From NCBI GenBank assembly GCA_964498755.1, contig CAZCIB010000001.1, forward strand, positions 52,992 through 116,991: a stretch of 64,000 bases of DNA, written 5' to 3'. The translations under genes and the position numbers were made by a program. Positions 25,418 through 34,528 of this stretch are shown piece by piece. Positions within the stretch are counted from its first letter, which is position 1; every line of letters starts with the position of its first letter. Under the pieces are notes generated by a model that was not told where the DNA came from, did not search any database, and was given only the letters and a program-made list of their open reading frames with translations. This stretch comes from RZZS01 sp964498755 (lineage in GTDB: Bacteria; Pseudomonadota; Alphaproteobacteria; Micavibrionales; Micavibrionaceae).

Positions 25418-26785
25418 ATGGACCGTCTCGCCGAAAACGCCGCCGCGATGATTTCGACAATACCTTCGTACGAGGTCTACGGCCGCGTGAAAAAAGTGCT
25501 CGGGCTTCTCGTTGAGATTTCAGGCTTCGGCAGTGATCTCTCCATCGGCGCGCACGTGCATTTGCGTCCCGAAAAGGGCGGCGACATTCCTTGCGAGGTC
25601 GTGGGTTTCCGGGATGATCATGCGCTGCTGATGCCGTTCGGGACGCTGGAGGGCGTCGGCCTCGGCTGCAAGGCCTTCATACAAAAGAACGAGCCTGTTG
25701 TTCTGCCGGATGACAGATGGCTGGGGCGCGTGATCAACGCGCTGGGCGAGCCTATCGACGGCCTGGGTCACCTGCCGCAGGGCGGGCATCCCGTTCCTTT
25801 GCGCAACAAGCCGCCGCCGCCGCATTCAAGGCAGCGCATGGGGGCGCAGCTTGATCTCGGCGTGCGCGCGGTCAATACGTTTCTGGCCACGTGTCAGGGG
25901 CAGAGGATGGGCATTTTCTCCGGCTCCGGCGTCGGAAAATCCGTGCTGCTTTCCATGATGGCGCGCTACACCGAGGCCGACGTGTCCGTCATCGGCCTTG
26001 TCGGCGAGCGGGGCAGGGAGGTGCAGGAGTTTCTTGAGGACGATCTCGGGCCGGACGGCCTGAAACGCTCCGTCGTTATCGTGGCGACGGGGGACGAGCC
26101 GGCGCTAATGCGGCGTCAGGCGGCCTATGTAACGCTGGCGACCGCGGAGTACTTCAGAAATCAGGGCAAGAAAGTGCTCTGCTTGATTGATTCCGTTACA
26201 AGATTTGCGATGGCGCAGCGCGAGATAGGCCTGAGCGCGGGCGAGCCGCCAACCTCGAAAGGTTATCCGCCAACGACGTTTGGCGAGCTTTCCAGGCTGT
26301 TGGAGCGGGCCGGGCCGGGCGCGCCGGGGCAGGGTTCGATCACCGGGCTGTTCGCCGTTCTGGTCGAGGGCGACGATACCAGCGAGCCGGTCTCGGATTC
26401 CGTGCGCGGGATCGTTGACGGCCATATCGTCATGGAGCGCGAAATTGCCGACCGCGGACGTTATCCCGCGATTAATGTTTTAAAATCCGTTTCAAGATCG
26501 ATGCCCAAGGCGCTGACGGACCAGCAAAACGACGTGATCCGGCGCGCCAAGCGGATTATCTCTACATATGAGGATATGGTCGAGCTTATACGTCTCGGCG
26601 CGTATCGCAAGGGTTCCGATCCGGCCGTCGATGAGGCCATACAAATCTATCCGCGAATTGAGGAATTTCTCGCCCAGCATAAGGATGAAAATACGGGAAT
26701 CGAGGACGGGTTTAAGCGGCTGGCGGAAGTGGTGCGCGTTGCTTACGAATCTCAGAATCCCGGAAACCCGGAATCTCGGAAATGA
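25418..26785 (+). CDS. fliI: Flagellum-specific ATP synthase FliI
   Basis: Hexameric ATPase of flagellar export, 455 residues from ATG 25418 (an ATG at 25328 would add 30). Walker A is GIFSGSGVGKS, Walker B is VLCLIDSVTRFA, and FSAGEPPTSKGYPPTTF-type and GSITGLFAVLVEGDD segments are the F1-like core. GRYPAINVLKSVSRSMP is the FliI C-terminal signature. The last dozen residues (ESQNPGNPESRK) are encoded by the left arm of the tandem repeat at 26747-26841. fliJ follows. Confidence 0.95.
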   Translation: MDRLAENAAAMISTIPSYEVYGRVKKVLGLLVEISGFGSDLSIGAHVHLRPEKGGDIPCEVVGFRDDHALLMPFGTLEGVGLGCKAFIQKNEPVVLPDDRWLGRVINALGEPIDGLGHLPQGGHPVPLRNKPPPPHSRQRMGAQLDLGVRAVNTFLATCQGQRMGIFSGSGVGKSVLLSMMARYTEADVSVIGLVGERGREVQEFLEDDLGPDGLKRSVVIVATGDEPALMRRQAAYVTLATAEYFRNQGKKVLCLIDSVTRFAMAQREIGLSAGEPPTSKGYPPTTFGELSRLLERAGPGAPGQGSITGLFAVLVEGDDTSEPVSDSVRGIVDGHIVMEREIADRGRYPAINVLKSVSRSMPKALTDQQNDVIRRAKRIISTYEDMVELIRLGAYRKGSDPAVDEAIQIYPRIEEFLAQHKDENTGIEDGFKRLAEVVRVAYESQNPGNPESRK

Positions 26786-26841
26786 TCTATGTTGAAATTC
26801 TAAAATTCCGAGATTCTGAAATTCCGGGATTCCAGGATTTC
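26747..26841. repeat. Inverted tandem repeat joining fliI and fliJ (GGAATCTC family)
   Basis: The left arm (26747-26780, GAATCTCAGAATCCCGGAA) encodes the end of FliI. The right arm (26795-26841, TTCCGAGATTCTGAAATTCC) runs up to the fliJ start and contains the AGGATT ribosome-site candidate 11-6 bases before the ATG. Same family as 8865-9012. Confidence 0.8.
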
Positions 26842-26846
26842 TGACC

Positions 26847-27275
26847 ATGGCCAATCTTGAAGCCCTCATCCGCGTACGCAGACACGCCGTTGAACAGAAA
26901 CAGAAGTTTCTGGCGGAACTTTATCGCCAGGTTGAGGCGATGCAGCAGCAAAAATCAAAGCTGGAAAACGATCTGATCAATGAACGTAAAGTGGTCGACG
27001 AACTCGGCACGGCCGAGGCCATCGCCTATTACGGGCGCTATTCCATCGTCGCGCGCAACACGATCGAGCATCTGAATCATGAAATGAAAAAGCTGGAAAC
27101 CCGCATTGATATCGCCCGCGAGGACATGCGCGCCGCCTATGCCGAGCAGAAAAAAGTCGAGATCACCCAAAAACGCAGACAGGACCGCGCCGCCGCCGAA
27201 GCGCGCAAGAAAGAAGACAAGGAGCTCGATGAGATTGGCATTGAGGGGTTTAGACGGAAGGATGGCGAGGAATAG
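26847..27275 (+). CDS. fliJ: Flagellar export chaperone FliJ
   Basis: A 142-residue coiled-coil protein that works with FliI and FliH in export. It is highly charged throughout, rich in Lys/Glu/Gln, with repeated heptads (QKFLAELYRQVEAMQQQKSK, MKKLETRIDIAREDM). It has no membrane segments. It follows fliI by 61 bases in the same orientation, the usual fliI-fliJ order. Identity rests on position and coiled coil, since FliJ sequences are poorly conserved. Confidence 0.85.
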   Translation: MANLEALIRVRRHAVEQKQKFLAELYRQVEAMQQQKSKLENDLINERKVVDELGTAEAIAYYGRYSIVARNTIEHLNHEMKKLETRIDIAREDMRAAYAEQKKVEITQKRRQDRAAAEARKKEDKELDEIGIEGFRRKDGEE

Positions 27276-27350
27276 CGACAGTAGTTGACAGCTTTGCAAA
27301 TTGGTTTATTGATAGCGAGCGTAAAACAATAGTATCGGGAGTGCGAGAAA

Positions 27351-27842
27351 ATGAGTCAGCAGGGCATGTGGCGCAGGCTTCCGGAAGAAGTTATTGGCGA
27401 TGATTTTTTCAAGCAGCTTCAGGAATGGAATCCTGATGAAACGCTCGCTGCTTTCAATGAATATTCTGGACGCCTATTATACATACATGAAAGCGCATTT
27501 ATCGGACGCGTGAAAGACGGGATTCAAAAAGATCTCGGCTTAAAGAAAATTCCGGGTGGAATAGCCGAGAGTGAAGAGTTTTGCCTGACGCGAATTTTTT
27601 CGCCTTTGGTTGAAGATGCGGGACTAAAACCCACGGAAGTCACCGCCTTTGCTGTGCTGAGAGGTTTCGGCGACGTCTTTATCATGACTGAACATGCCTT
27701 GCGCGCCATTGTAGACGATGTGGACAATATACCGGAGGGTTCTCTAACGCACGACGAAGGGGGCGGGTCCGGCTTATCTGCTGAGCCGACTATAAAAATA
27801 ACCCTTGGCCGGAATCGAGGCCTGACCCTTTGTAATGAGTAA
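27351..27842 (+). CDS. Hypothetical protein
   Basis: A 163-residue soluble protein that I do not recognise. The middle (FCLTRIFSPLVEDAGLKPTEVTAFAVLRGFGDVFIMTEHALRAI, spread over about residues 90-135) looks structured, and the C-terminal part is Gly/Glu-rich. It stands next to fliJ on the same strand but without a clear shared operon signal; its stop is adjacent to the convergent FliK-like gene. Confidence 0.4.
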   Translation: MSQQGMWRRLPEEVIGDDFFKQLQEWNPDETLAAFNEYSGRLLYIHESAFIGRVKDGIQKDLGLKKIPGGIAESEEFCLTRIFSPLVEDAGLKPTEVTAFAVLRGFGDVFIMTEHALRAIVDDVDNIPEGSLTHDEGGGSGLSAEPTIKITLGRNRGLTLCNE

Positions 27843-29858
27843 TTAATCGGCTCTGACTTTAACCACCCGATCCTCCTGCAAAACCCGGATAAATCTCTCC
27901 GGGTCGTCCTGGAAGACGATATCGCCTTCGAAGCCCGTATCGGCCAGCGCGCCGGCATAGAGCTTTTTCATGTCCATCCGCATTGTTTCGCTTAAGCTGC
28001 GCTGCGTGCGCAGGGCGAGATCTAGGCGTTTTTCGCGTAACAGCCCGTCGAGCTGCACACCGCCCATTCGGCTCAAACTTAAATCAAATATAAAGCGCGT
28101 CTGCTTTTCCTTATGCCCGCCGTCCTTGTTGTCGTCGCCGCCCTGATGGCGGAAATAGAGGGCGGCCTTGTGAATTTCCCCCTGATACGCGAGTGGCACT
28201 GGCATGGCGCGCCAGCCGTCGGGCGTAACGGCTTCGGCCTGTACGCGGCCCGCCGTTGTGAGCTCCCCCGTCAGCCGCGAGAGGATATTATTTCCCCGGG
28301 CGTCGCGCTTGAGGATATTCATCGTGCGCTCGCCAAGCCAGCCGCCGATATCGCCGGAGCGCACGGCGGCGACGAAAAACAGGGCGGCCGTGCCCAATTG
28401 CGCCGGATTCGCGGCGTTCGGGATAACTTGCGAAAGCGTAGACTGAACAGCCTGTTGGCCATGCGCATTCATGTGCTGCATCAGGTTTTCAAAAACCGGC
28501 CACGGTCCGGGCCGTAAAAATTCCGAGAGCATCAGCGGCGCGCCGAGGCCTGGCGCCGCCGCAGTGGCGCCGGGTTCCGAAACCGGTATGAGGGCGATTT
28601 CCGATCCAGGCGCAATATTTTGCGCAGCGACCTGAAGAATGAAATTTTCTGTAACGAGCGGATTTTGCGGCAAGGAAATGGAGAGCAGGGGCAGGCCCTG
28701 CTGCGTAAGTCCGAGAACGGTTGCGTGTAAGCCGCCCGCGCGTAAATGGCCGGTCGTAATGATTTCTTCTTTTGACGGCGCCGTGACGTTTTGCGCGGCG
28801 CCGGTCACATTCTGCGGCGCGGCGATTTTCGGGATGTTTTGAATGCCGGTAATGCCGACGTCGAGCGCGGCGGGCTTAAACGTTGCGTACGGTTGTTCCG
28901 GCTGGCCTTGCAGGGCGTTTAAAGACGCAGGACCTTGATATGACGCCGGGATCGAAAGGGCAGAATTTTCAAAGCCTGAGAACGCGGCCGGGAGCGCTGG
29001 CAAAGCGGCGGGCGGGGCTGAAAATACGGGTGAAGCAGTGGATGTCGCCTGTGCTGTGGCCGCCGGGCTCGTGACCGCGACAAGCCTGAATGTACTTGCG
29101 GACCACGGATCCGGGTCGTTTGAGGTTATTCTGCTTGTCAGTGACAAGTTGTCTGGCGCGTTTAGCGGCTGGTTCAGCGCCGCGTTTGATAATGGCGCGG
29201 CGGCGACTTCTAAGAAAAAGCTTTGGCTAACGAATGACTGCGCGCCGGACATCTGCCCGGAGAGCGCGCTGCCTGTTTGAAATGCGGACGGCGGCGGGGA
29301 AAAATTATGGGGAACTGACAGCTCTTGAAGCGCAGAAGCGTTGATCTCGGAAGCGAGCCTGACAATGTCGCCTGTTTTGAGCTCAACGCCGCTGGAGAGA
29401 CCTTTCAGCGCCGCCGATCTCAAAAGGTGGCTTTCAGGGTATTTCTCCAGAACGGGGCCGCCGGTTTCAAGTCCCAGGGGCGTTGCCGTATAGCGGGCTT
29501 GAAGCGTTTGCGCGTTTTGGGGGGCTGGCGTTGTTCGCGGCAGTTCAGGCGCTGCGCGTAGAACTACGCGCGGCGGCTGTCCCCGCCTGATATCAATCTC
29601 AACCGGCTGTCCGGCTTTGAATTGCGCGGCTTGCTCGCGCTGTTTGACGCGGATGGTGATGTCGCCCTCTGGCGTGCGGACTTCAATTCTGCCATCGCCT
29701 GTATTTCTCTCTACGCGTCCGGGGATATTTCTTCTGCCACGGGCGTTCTCCAGCGCGCGGGGAAGCTTCTCAGCTTCGCCCGACTGTTCGTTTTTTGCAG
29801 GAGGAAGAGCCTTGGAGGCTCCCCGCATGGCGGATGGAGGAATGCCAGTATCGGACAT
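27843..29858 (-). CDS. FliK-like hook-length control domain protein
   Basis: A 671-residue protein. The N-terminal ~500 residues are Ala/Pro/Gln-rich and low in complexity, as expected of a molecular ruler. The C-terminal ~150 residues contain RFIFDLSLSRMGGVQLDGLLREKRLDLALRTQRSLSETMRMDM (spread over about 580-630), matching the Flg_hook (PF02120) folding pattern. Next to fliI-fliJ it takes the place fliK has in other genomes. A second Flg_hook protein is at 58092-59663 in this window. Which one sets hook length is unclear. Confidence 0.65.
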   Translation of the reverse strand: MSDTGIPPSAMRGASKALPPAKNEQSGEAEKLPRALENARGRRNIPGRVERNTGDGRIEVRTPEGDITIRVKQREQAAQFKAGQPVEIDIRRGQPPRVVLRAAPELPRTTPAPQNAQTLQARYTATPLGLETGGPVLEKYPESHLLRSAALKGLSSGVELKTGDIVRLASEINASALQELSVPHNFSPPPSAFQTGSALSGQMSGAQSFVSQSFFLEVAAAPLSNAALNQPLNAPDNLSLTSRITSNDPDPWSASTFRLVAVTSPAATAQATSTASPVFSAPPAALPALPAAFSGFENSALSIPASYQGPASLNALQGQPEQPYATFKPAALDVGITGIQNIPKIAAPQNVTGAAQNVTAPSKEEIITTGHLRAGGLHATVLGLTQQGLPLLSISLPQNPLVTENFILQVAAQNIAPGSEIALIPVSEPGATAAAPGLGAPLMLSEFLRPGPWPVFENLMQHMNAHGQQAVQSTLSQVIPNAANPAQLGTAALFFVAAVRSGDIGGWLGERTMNILKRDARGNNILSRLTGELTTAGRVQAEAVTPDGWRAMPVPLAYQGEIHKAALYFRHQGGDDNKDGGHKEKQTRFIFDLSLSRMGGVQLDGLLREKRLDLALRTQRSLSETMRMDMKKLYAGALADTGFEGDIVFQDDPERFIRVLQEDRVVKVRAD

Positions 29859-29974
29859 GTTTGTTTTGCGCTTCCCTGTACGTGGGTGGTTTCACAGGTT
29901 TGTATCAATAATTCCTGAGGAGTATAATAAATGAAGGGAAATTGTATTGAAACGAATCTAATGCGAGAGGTCAT

Positions 29975-30595
29975 ATGCGTTACCTGACATGCCTTGTTCT
30001 TGCGCTTTTTATTTCTGCGCCCTCCTTTGCCGCGCAAGAAATAGAACAGGAAAGGTTTAACAACATCAGGACGCTTGAGTTTCTGGCAGAGGGGTGTATC
30101 CAGAGTTATGATAAAAAGGGTCTGGAGTTTTCTCGATGGGCCGACGATCGTTACTACAGAATCCATCTGAACTCACGCGCTAATAATTTAGCGCGCGTGT
30201 TCGAGGGAGAGGCGAATAATTTATGGTCGCCAACACGGGTCGTGAACAACATCGTTCTCTCCATGGATAAATATACCGGTTTATGCCGGGTTTTCGGTTC
30301 AGTTGATTATGTTGAGGACATGCCCTTGCTGATCAAGGATTTTATTCTCGCGAACAAGTTCCTTTTTCAGGAAGAATGGGATGAAAGCGAGCTCGACATT
30401 GCTGTGAGCGTGCTCACGCAAAATACGCATAAATATGACTTGTTATACCGCGTTTCCTCCGGAAGTTTTATGACGGATCATATTATCAAGTTAACCATGT
30501 ACAGAACGCATCCGGAGATAAACCTTGCTATAAGTTATGAAAAAGGTCTTGCAAAAAAAAGGATTGATGAAATGCTTCTAAAGCATGAAGAATAA
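29975..30595 (+). CDS. Secreted hypothetical protein
   Basis: A 206-residue protein with a clear signal peptide (MRYLTCLVLALFISAPSFAA, cut likely after AQ). The mature part is mixed alpha/beta with FEGEANNLWSPTRVVNNIVL and KYDLLYRVSSGSFMTDHIIK, with no cysteine pattern. It starts at ATG 29975 after GAGAGG. No family recognised. It is placed between two flagellar genes, which may be coincidental. Confidence 0.6.
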   Translation: MRYLTCLVLALFISAPSFAAQEIEQERFNNIRTLEFLAEGCIQSYDKKGLEFSRWADDRYYRIHLNSRANNLARVFEGEANNLWSPTRVVNNIVLSMDKYTGLCRVFGSVDYVEDMPLLIKDFILANKFLFQEEWDESELDIAVSVLTQNTHKYDLLYRVSSGSFMTDHIIKLTMYRTHPEINLAISYEKGLAKKRIDEMLLKHEE

Positions 30596-30605
30596 AGGAA
30601 AATCC

Positions 30606-31445
30606 TCAGGCTTTTGCGCTTTTGGTCTGAGATTCAGCAAGCGACTTCATCACGGCATGAGCGATTTTTTCAATATCTTCGGCTGTCTCGCTCCCCGGAG
30701 AACGGCTCAGGAAGGGCATCTGGTGGCGTATCGATTCCTTGACGCGCGGGTCGTGGCGGATCATGCCGATCAGGGAAGGTTTAAGACGTAGAAAATTCTC
30801 GCAGGCCTTCAGCAGCGTTTTATAGGTTTTCTCTCCCTCCACTGCGCTTGGCGCCATGTTGACGACGATGCCGATATGCTTGGACATGCCTGCGGCGTTT
30901 CCGAGTTTTATGAAGGCGTAGGCGTCGGTCAGGGAGGTCGGTTCATCTGTTGTGATCAATATTGTTCGCGTAGCGGTAGCCGAGAGCATGCGCACCGTCC
31001 GGTCGACGCCGGCGCCAAGGTCGGCGATGACGACGTCGTAATCATCAGCAACTTCCAGAAGTTGGTCACGCAGGAGAACAAGACGCTGGCTGGGCAGGGC
31101 GGAGAGCGACGCCTGACCTGAACGGCCCGCGATAATGTCAAAGCCGCCGTCTTCAAAGCGCTGGGTGACTTTATCAAGGCCCAGACGTCCGCGTATTACG
31201 TCATTCAGATCCCGCCGCGGCATCAGGCCCAGTTGCACGTCTACGTTCGCCAGGCCAAGATCGCCGTCAAAAAGCAGGACTTTCTTCCCTGCCTGCGCAA
31301 GCGCGTGAGAAAGGGAAATCGAAAACCATGTTTTACCAACGCCGCCCTTGCCGCTGGCTACGGCAATCAAATTTTTGCCGCGGCGAAAAACGGGCGCCCC
31401 GGTTTTGCTGCTGGCGTTGTCTGCGGTAAGGGTCGACTCGGTCAT
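30606..31445 (-). CDS. flhG: MinD-like ATPase FlhG
   Basis: A ParA/MinD-family ATPase controlling flagellum number and placement. The deviant Walker A is SGKGGVGKTWFSISLSHALA, followed by LLFDGDLGLANVDVQLGL and VVIADLGAGVDR. LITTDEPTSLTDAYAFIKL is the FleN/FlhG hallmark. It starts 4 bases inside flhF (31442-32497), so the pair is translationally coupled in the order flhF-flhG. Confidence 0.92.
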   Translation of the reverse strand: MTESTLTADNASSKTGAPVFRRGKNLIAVASGKGGVGKTWFSISLSHALAQAGKKVLLFDGDLGLANVDVQLGLMPRRDLNDVIRGRLGLDKVTQRFEDGGFDIIAGRSGQASLSALPSQRLVLLRDQLLEVADDYDVVIADLGAGVDRTVRMLSATATRTILITTDEPTSLTDAYAFIKLGNAAGMSKHIGIVVNMAPSAVEGEKTYKTLLKACENFLRLKPSLIGMIRHDPRVKESIRHQMPFLSRSPGSETAEDIEKIAHAVMKSLAESQTKSAKA

Positions 31446-32497
31446 TGCGTTCCTGTCCTGCTCTGCGGAGGTGATTGGTTTTGGCTCTTACGAGAAGAGG
31501 GCTCCCAAGAAGTTAAAAGTGCGCACAGATCTCTCGGCGTCATGGCGGCCAGTCCGTTGGCGACCTGCGGCGTATTCGAGGCGTCGGAAAACGCCATGCC
31601 GCCTGACTGCGCCGCCTGTAATAATCCCCCAAAACGGCGTGCGATGTCCAGACGCGTCGGCATCATCCATCGCACCCCTAGCGCGGCGTAGGCGCGCGCG
31701 ATATCGCCGGATTCTTCCGCGTCAATTCCTGCGGGCATAACAAGAATGGGGTCGCAATCCGCCGCCGATAAAAGTTTGGCGAGCATGTTCATTTCGCTTT
31801 TATCAAAAGGATTGGCGCCGCCCGTGTCGATCAGGATCTGATCCGCGCCGCGCGATTCGTCGAGACGGGCTTTAAGCTCGGCGCCGTTACGCGCTTTTCG
31901 AAGCGGAATATTGAGAATTTTGGTGAATGCGGCAAGTTGTTCCGTACCGCCTGCGCGCACCGTATCCGTCGTAATCACGGCGACGTTGAGATCATTGAGA
32001 ATACCGCGCGCGGCCATTTTAGCTATGCCGAGAGTCTTTCCGGCGCCCGGCGGGCCCACGGCGACCAAAGGCTTTTTATGCGCGCGTTTCGGCAAGGGGC
32101 GAAAACCGAATAAATGCTCCAGCGCCGCAATCAGGGCGATGTGCGGCTGTTCCAGGCCGGCCAGCGTGGCGCAGGACAAAATCATGTCCGTTACGTCTTC
32201 CGGCACGGAATGCCGCAGCATGATCTCCGTTAACTCTTCCGCAATAGCGGCTTCCTGCTCCTCTTCGTCATACTGCAGCCAGGATTCGGCGCTGGCTGGC
32301 TCTTCGCCCGCGCCGAGCTCAAAGGCCGGACTGCGGCGCGACTGCGCGTAGTCTTCCTCGATCGCGGCGGTCACGCGCACGGCCTTGCCGCCGCGCTCTT
32401 CGCGCGTGGCGACTATAATAGCGTCTTCTCCGAGCGTTTCACGGACCATATTCATCGCTTCGGTCATGGTTTTGGCGTAAAAGGACTTTAGCCGCAT
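31442..32497 (-). CDS. flhF: Flagellar GTPase FlhF
   Basis: An SRP-type GTPase that directs flagellum assembly to the cell pole. The N-terminus MRLKSFYAKTMTEAMNMVRETLG is the FlhF B-domain start. P-loop GPPGAGKT, DTVRAGGTEQL and LIDTGGANPFDKSE are the G motifs. At 351 residues it is at the short end for the family. It is followed by flhG with a 4-base overlap. Confidence 0.93.
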   Translation of the reverse strand: MRLKSFYAKTMTEAMNMVRETLGEDAIIVATREERGGKAVRVTAAIEEDYAQSRRSPAFELGAGEEPASAESWLQYDEEEQEAAIAEELTEIMLRHSVPEDVTDMILSCATLAGLEQPHIALIAALEHLFGFRPLPKRAHKKPLVAVGPPGAGKTLGIAKMAARGILNDLNVAVITTDTVRAGGTEQLAAFTKILNIPLRKARNGAELKARLDESRGADQILIDTGGANPFDKSEMNMLAKLLSAADCDPILVMPAGIDAEESGDIARAYAALGVRWMMPTRLDIARRFGGLLQAAQSGGMAFSDASNTPQVANGLAAMTPRDLCALLTSWEPSSRKSQNQSPPQSRTGTQ

Positions 32498-32620
32498 GGC
32501 AGGATCGCAACCTGATCAATAATCATTATAGGTTTATTTGACGTACCTTACCAGACAATAAACATAAAAGACGCGGCTGTGAATCCCTGAAATGTGGATA
32601 AAGGATGAATTCTGGGTATA

Positions 32621-32636
32621 TGTACAACATAGTACA
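32621..32636. promoter_or_regulatory. Dyad TGTAC-N6-GTACA upstream of antitoxin
   Basis: TGTACAACATAGTACA lies about 32 bases before the antitoxin start at 32669. A perfect 5-base inverted repeat there fits an autoregulatory operator of the toxin-antitoxin unit. Evidence is positional only. Confidence 0.35.
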
Positions 32637-32668
32637 AGTGAGTTATAATGGCCTTGGGAGGCATAGAA

Positions 32669-32920
32669 ATGCAAGAGACGACGATCAGCGAGTTTCGCGA
32701 AAACATACGCAAGCATCTGGACGCGCTGCGTCTGGGCGAGCAGGAGCGGTTATATATTTCCCAGCGCGGTCGTGACTATTTCGAGCTGCGCCACGTTCCG
32801 GATTACCGGCCCGGGAAAACGATAAGATTTGGATTGCTGACGGGAAAAGGGGACGTTACGCAGGAAGGCATTGACGCCGGGGCTGAGGAGATTAACAGCG
32901 ACTTTGAGGATTATATCTGA
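32669..32920 (+). CDS. Antitoxin-like protein of a PIN toxin pair (Phd/YefM-like)
   Basis: An 83-residue protein. MQETTISEFRENIRKHLDALR resembles the DNA-binding N-terminus of Phd/YefM-type antitoxins. I start it at ATG 32669; an in-frame start at 32648 adds 7 residues. The C-terminal acidic stretch (EEINSDFEDYI) would contact the toxin. The PIN-domain gene follows after 23 bases. Confidence 0.75.
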   Translation: MQETTISEFRENIRKHLDALRLGEQERLYISQRGRDYFELRHVPDYRPGKTIRFGLLTGKGDVTQEGIDAGAEEINSDFEDYI

Positions 32921-32943
32921 ATAAACATCTATCCTGGTAGCTT

Positions 32944-33348
32944 ATGCGCATTTTACTGGACACGAATATTTATCTTGGGCTGATGTTGTCTCCGGAACGG
33001 CTTGACCCAAAAGCTACGGATCATATACGGACGGCGCAATGCGTTTGCTTTTCCGTGCTTAGCCTTTGGGAAGCAATGCTGCTAAACCGGAAAGGAAAAA
33101 TTCGCCTTGACGTATCAATCGCGGAACTGGATGCGTTTTCGCTTGAAGCCGGGCTTGAAAGGTTGGAGTTAACGCCGGAAATCATGTCCTGCTGCGAGAG
33201 ACTGCCGGAGGTGAAGGGGCATAAAGACCCGTTCGACCGGATGCTGATCGCATCCGCTATGTTTCATGACTTGACGGTTTTAACTTCTGACCGGGCATTT
33301 GAAGAGTACGAGGCGGCGCTGGAAGTGGTCGGCCCGCTTACAGGATGA
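32944..33348 (+). CDS. PIN-domain toxin (VapC-like)
   Basis: A 134-residue PIN ribonuclease. LLDTNIYLGLML, FSVLSLWEAML, KDPFDRMLIASA and LTSDRAFEEY provide the acidic metal-binding set (D, E, D and D). The second motif SVLSLWE and the KDPFDRMLIA motif are those of PIN toxins paired with Phd-type antitoxins. The REP hairpins at 33467-33555 follow the gene. Confidence 0.88.
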   Translation: MRILLDTNIYLGLMLSPERLDPKATDHIRTAQCVCFSVLSLWEAMLLNRKGKIRLDVSIAELDAFSLEAGLERLELTPEIMSCCERLPEVKGHKDPFDRMLIASAMFHDLTVLTSDRAFEEYEAALEVVGPLTG

Positions 33349-33466
33349 GAAGCTGTTCGTGTTTTTTCGTTCCCGCAAAGATAAAATCATCGCGTTCATG
33401 GCGTCTTCATCGCGGTCATGGCGTGAAAGACGGAAACAGCAGGAAAAAGCGAGCATGTTTGCGCAA

Positions 33467-33555
33467 GGGAACATCAATAAAGTGAAGCGTATTGTGTCCC
33501 CATCGGAGTCTTGCAATGGGGACACGATGACGCTGACGCGTCTTATCATGTCCCC
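33467..33555. repeat. Pair of REP-like hairpins (GGGGACA / TGTCCCC)
   Basis: The first hairpin (33467-33501) is GGGAACATCAATAAAG..GTATTGTGTCCCC. The second (33518-33555) is GGGGACACGATGACGC..TTATCATGTCCCC. It is the same as the pair at 16788-16890, and the ends match the REPs at the RAYT. It fills the gap between the PIN gene and the DUF3137 gene. Confidence 0.8.
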
Positions 33556-33565
33556 TGCATCCTGA

Positions 33566-34528
33566 TTACAATAGCTGCCTGAATCGCAGCGTCTCGACGA
33601 AAGAGGAAATTGTTTCGACTTCCCGCCGTACGCTCTGAAAATGTTTTTCCTCCGGCCTCGTCCATATGCCCGGCAGTTCAAACTGGTCCTTGCCGAAATG
33701 CAGGATAAATACCGCTTCCCTGTCCCGAAAACTGGCTTCCATCCATTTCATGCCCGTCCTTGACGCGGCTTCGATAAAACTCTCAATAAAGGTGGGATCA
33801 AATATATAACGGGATTCAACTTGGTCCGTCGAAATCACGTCGTATTTTTTCCGGAATTTAGGGCTCACAAGGCCGACGGATTCGAATTTTGAGAACTTCG
33901 TACGCAGGAACTTTTTAAGCGCGCGCCGGGTCATGAGAACCGTATGATAATCCAGCTGCTTTCCGAGCTGAACACGGATGATCACGCCGTGAAAAACAGC
34001 GTATTCGGTTTCCCGGTCACGCCCTTCGTTGTCTTTATCCATTTCAACCTCGAGAAGACGCGCTTCCTGGAACGCGACTTGCGCGCCGTTTATTTGCCCT
34101 TCAAAACCGTCTTCGACAAAGGCGCGGTCGTAAGGCGGCAGGATGCGGTGGGCGTCCAGCTGAACAAGCGGGAACGTCCCGGACGGGCTGTAAAACAGAC
34201 CCATTTCCTGCGCAAGCCCGGCGATTACGGAGTTTTTGGCGCGTTTTCGATAGGCGCGGTTGATCAGATATCCCGCCGGCATGCCCGCCGCAAGCGCAAG
34301 CAAAATCCAGAGGAAAAACTTCAGAGCCAGTCCCGTCTGGAAACTGAAAACGAATGGCGCGAGAAAAAAGGTGATAACGGCCTGCGCGGCAAGCAGGTAT
34401 TTCAAAAAGTTCTTGCGCGTTGCGCCAGCCAGGTCGGCCAGGGTCTGTGGTTCCGGGGGTTCTTCCGGCGCTTCCGGCGCTTGCTCGCGCGATTCCGCCG
34501 TTTCTTTTTCTGCGTCCTCTTCGGTCAT
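33566..34528 (-). CDS. DUF3137 family membrane protein
   Basis: A 320-residue protein from ATG 34528. An acidic Pro/Glu-rich N-terminus is followed by two membrane segments at about residues 38-80. A soluble domain follows (FEDGFEGQINGAQVAFQEARLLE, VFHGVIIRVQLGK and VESRYIFDPTFIESF), the DUF3137 pattern, of unknown function. Its start codon overlaps the stop of the upstream membrane gene (TGATG), so translation is coupled. The group flhA - 34528 gene - this gene lies in one orientation. Confidence 0.75.
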   Translation of the reverse strand: MTEEDAEKETAESREQAPEAPEEPPEPQTLADLAGATRKNFLKYLLAAQAVITFFLAPFVFSFQTGLALKFFLWILLALAAGMPAGYLINRAYRKRAKNSVIAGLAQEMGLFYSPSGTFPLVQLDAHRILPPYDRAFVEDGFEGQINGAQVAFQEARLLEVEMDKDNEGRDRETEYAVFHGVIIRVQLGKQLDYHTVLMTRRALKKFLRTKFSKFESVGLVSPKFRKKYDVISTDQVESRYIFDPTFIESFIEAASRTGMKWMEASFRDREAVFILHFGKDQFELPGIWTRPEEKHFQSVRREVETISSFVETLRFRQLL

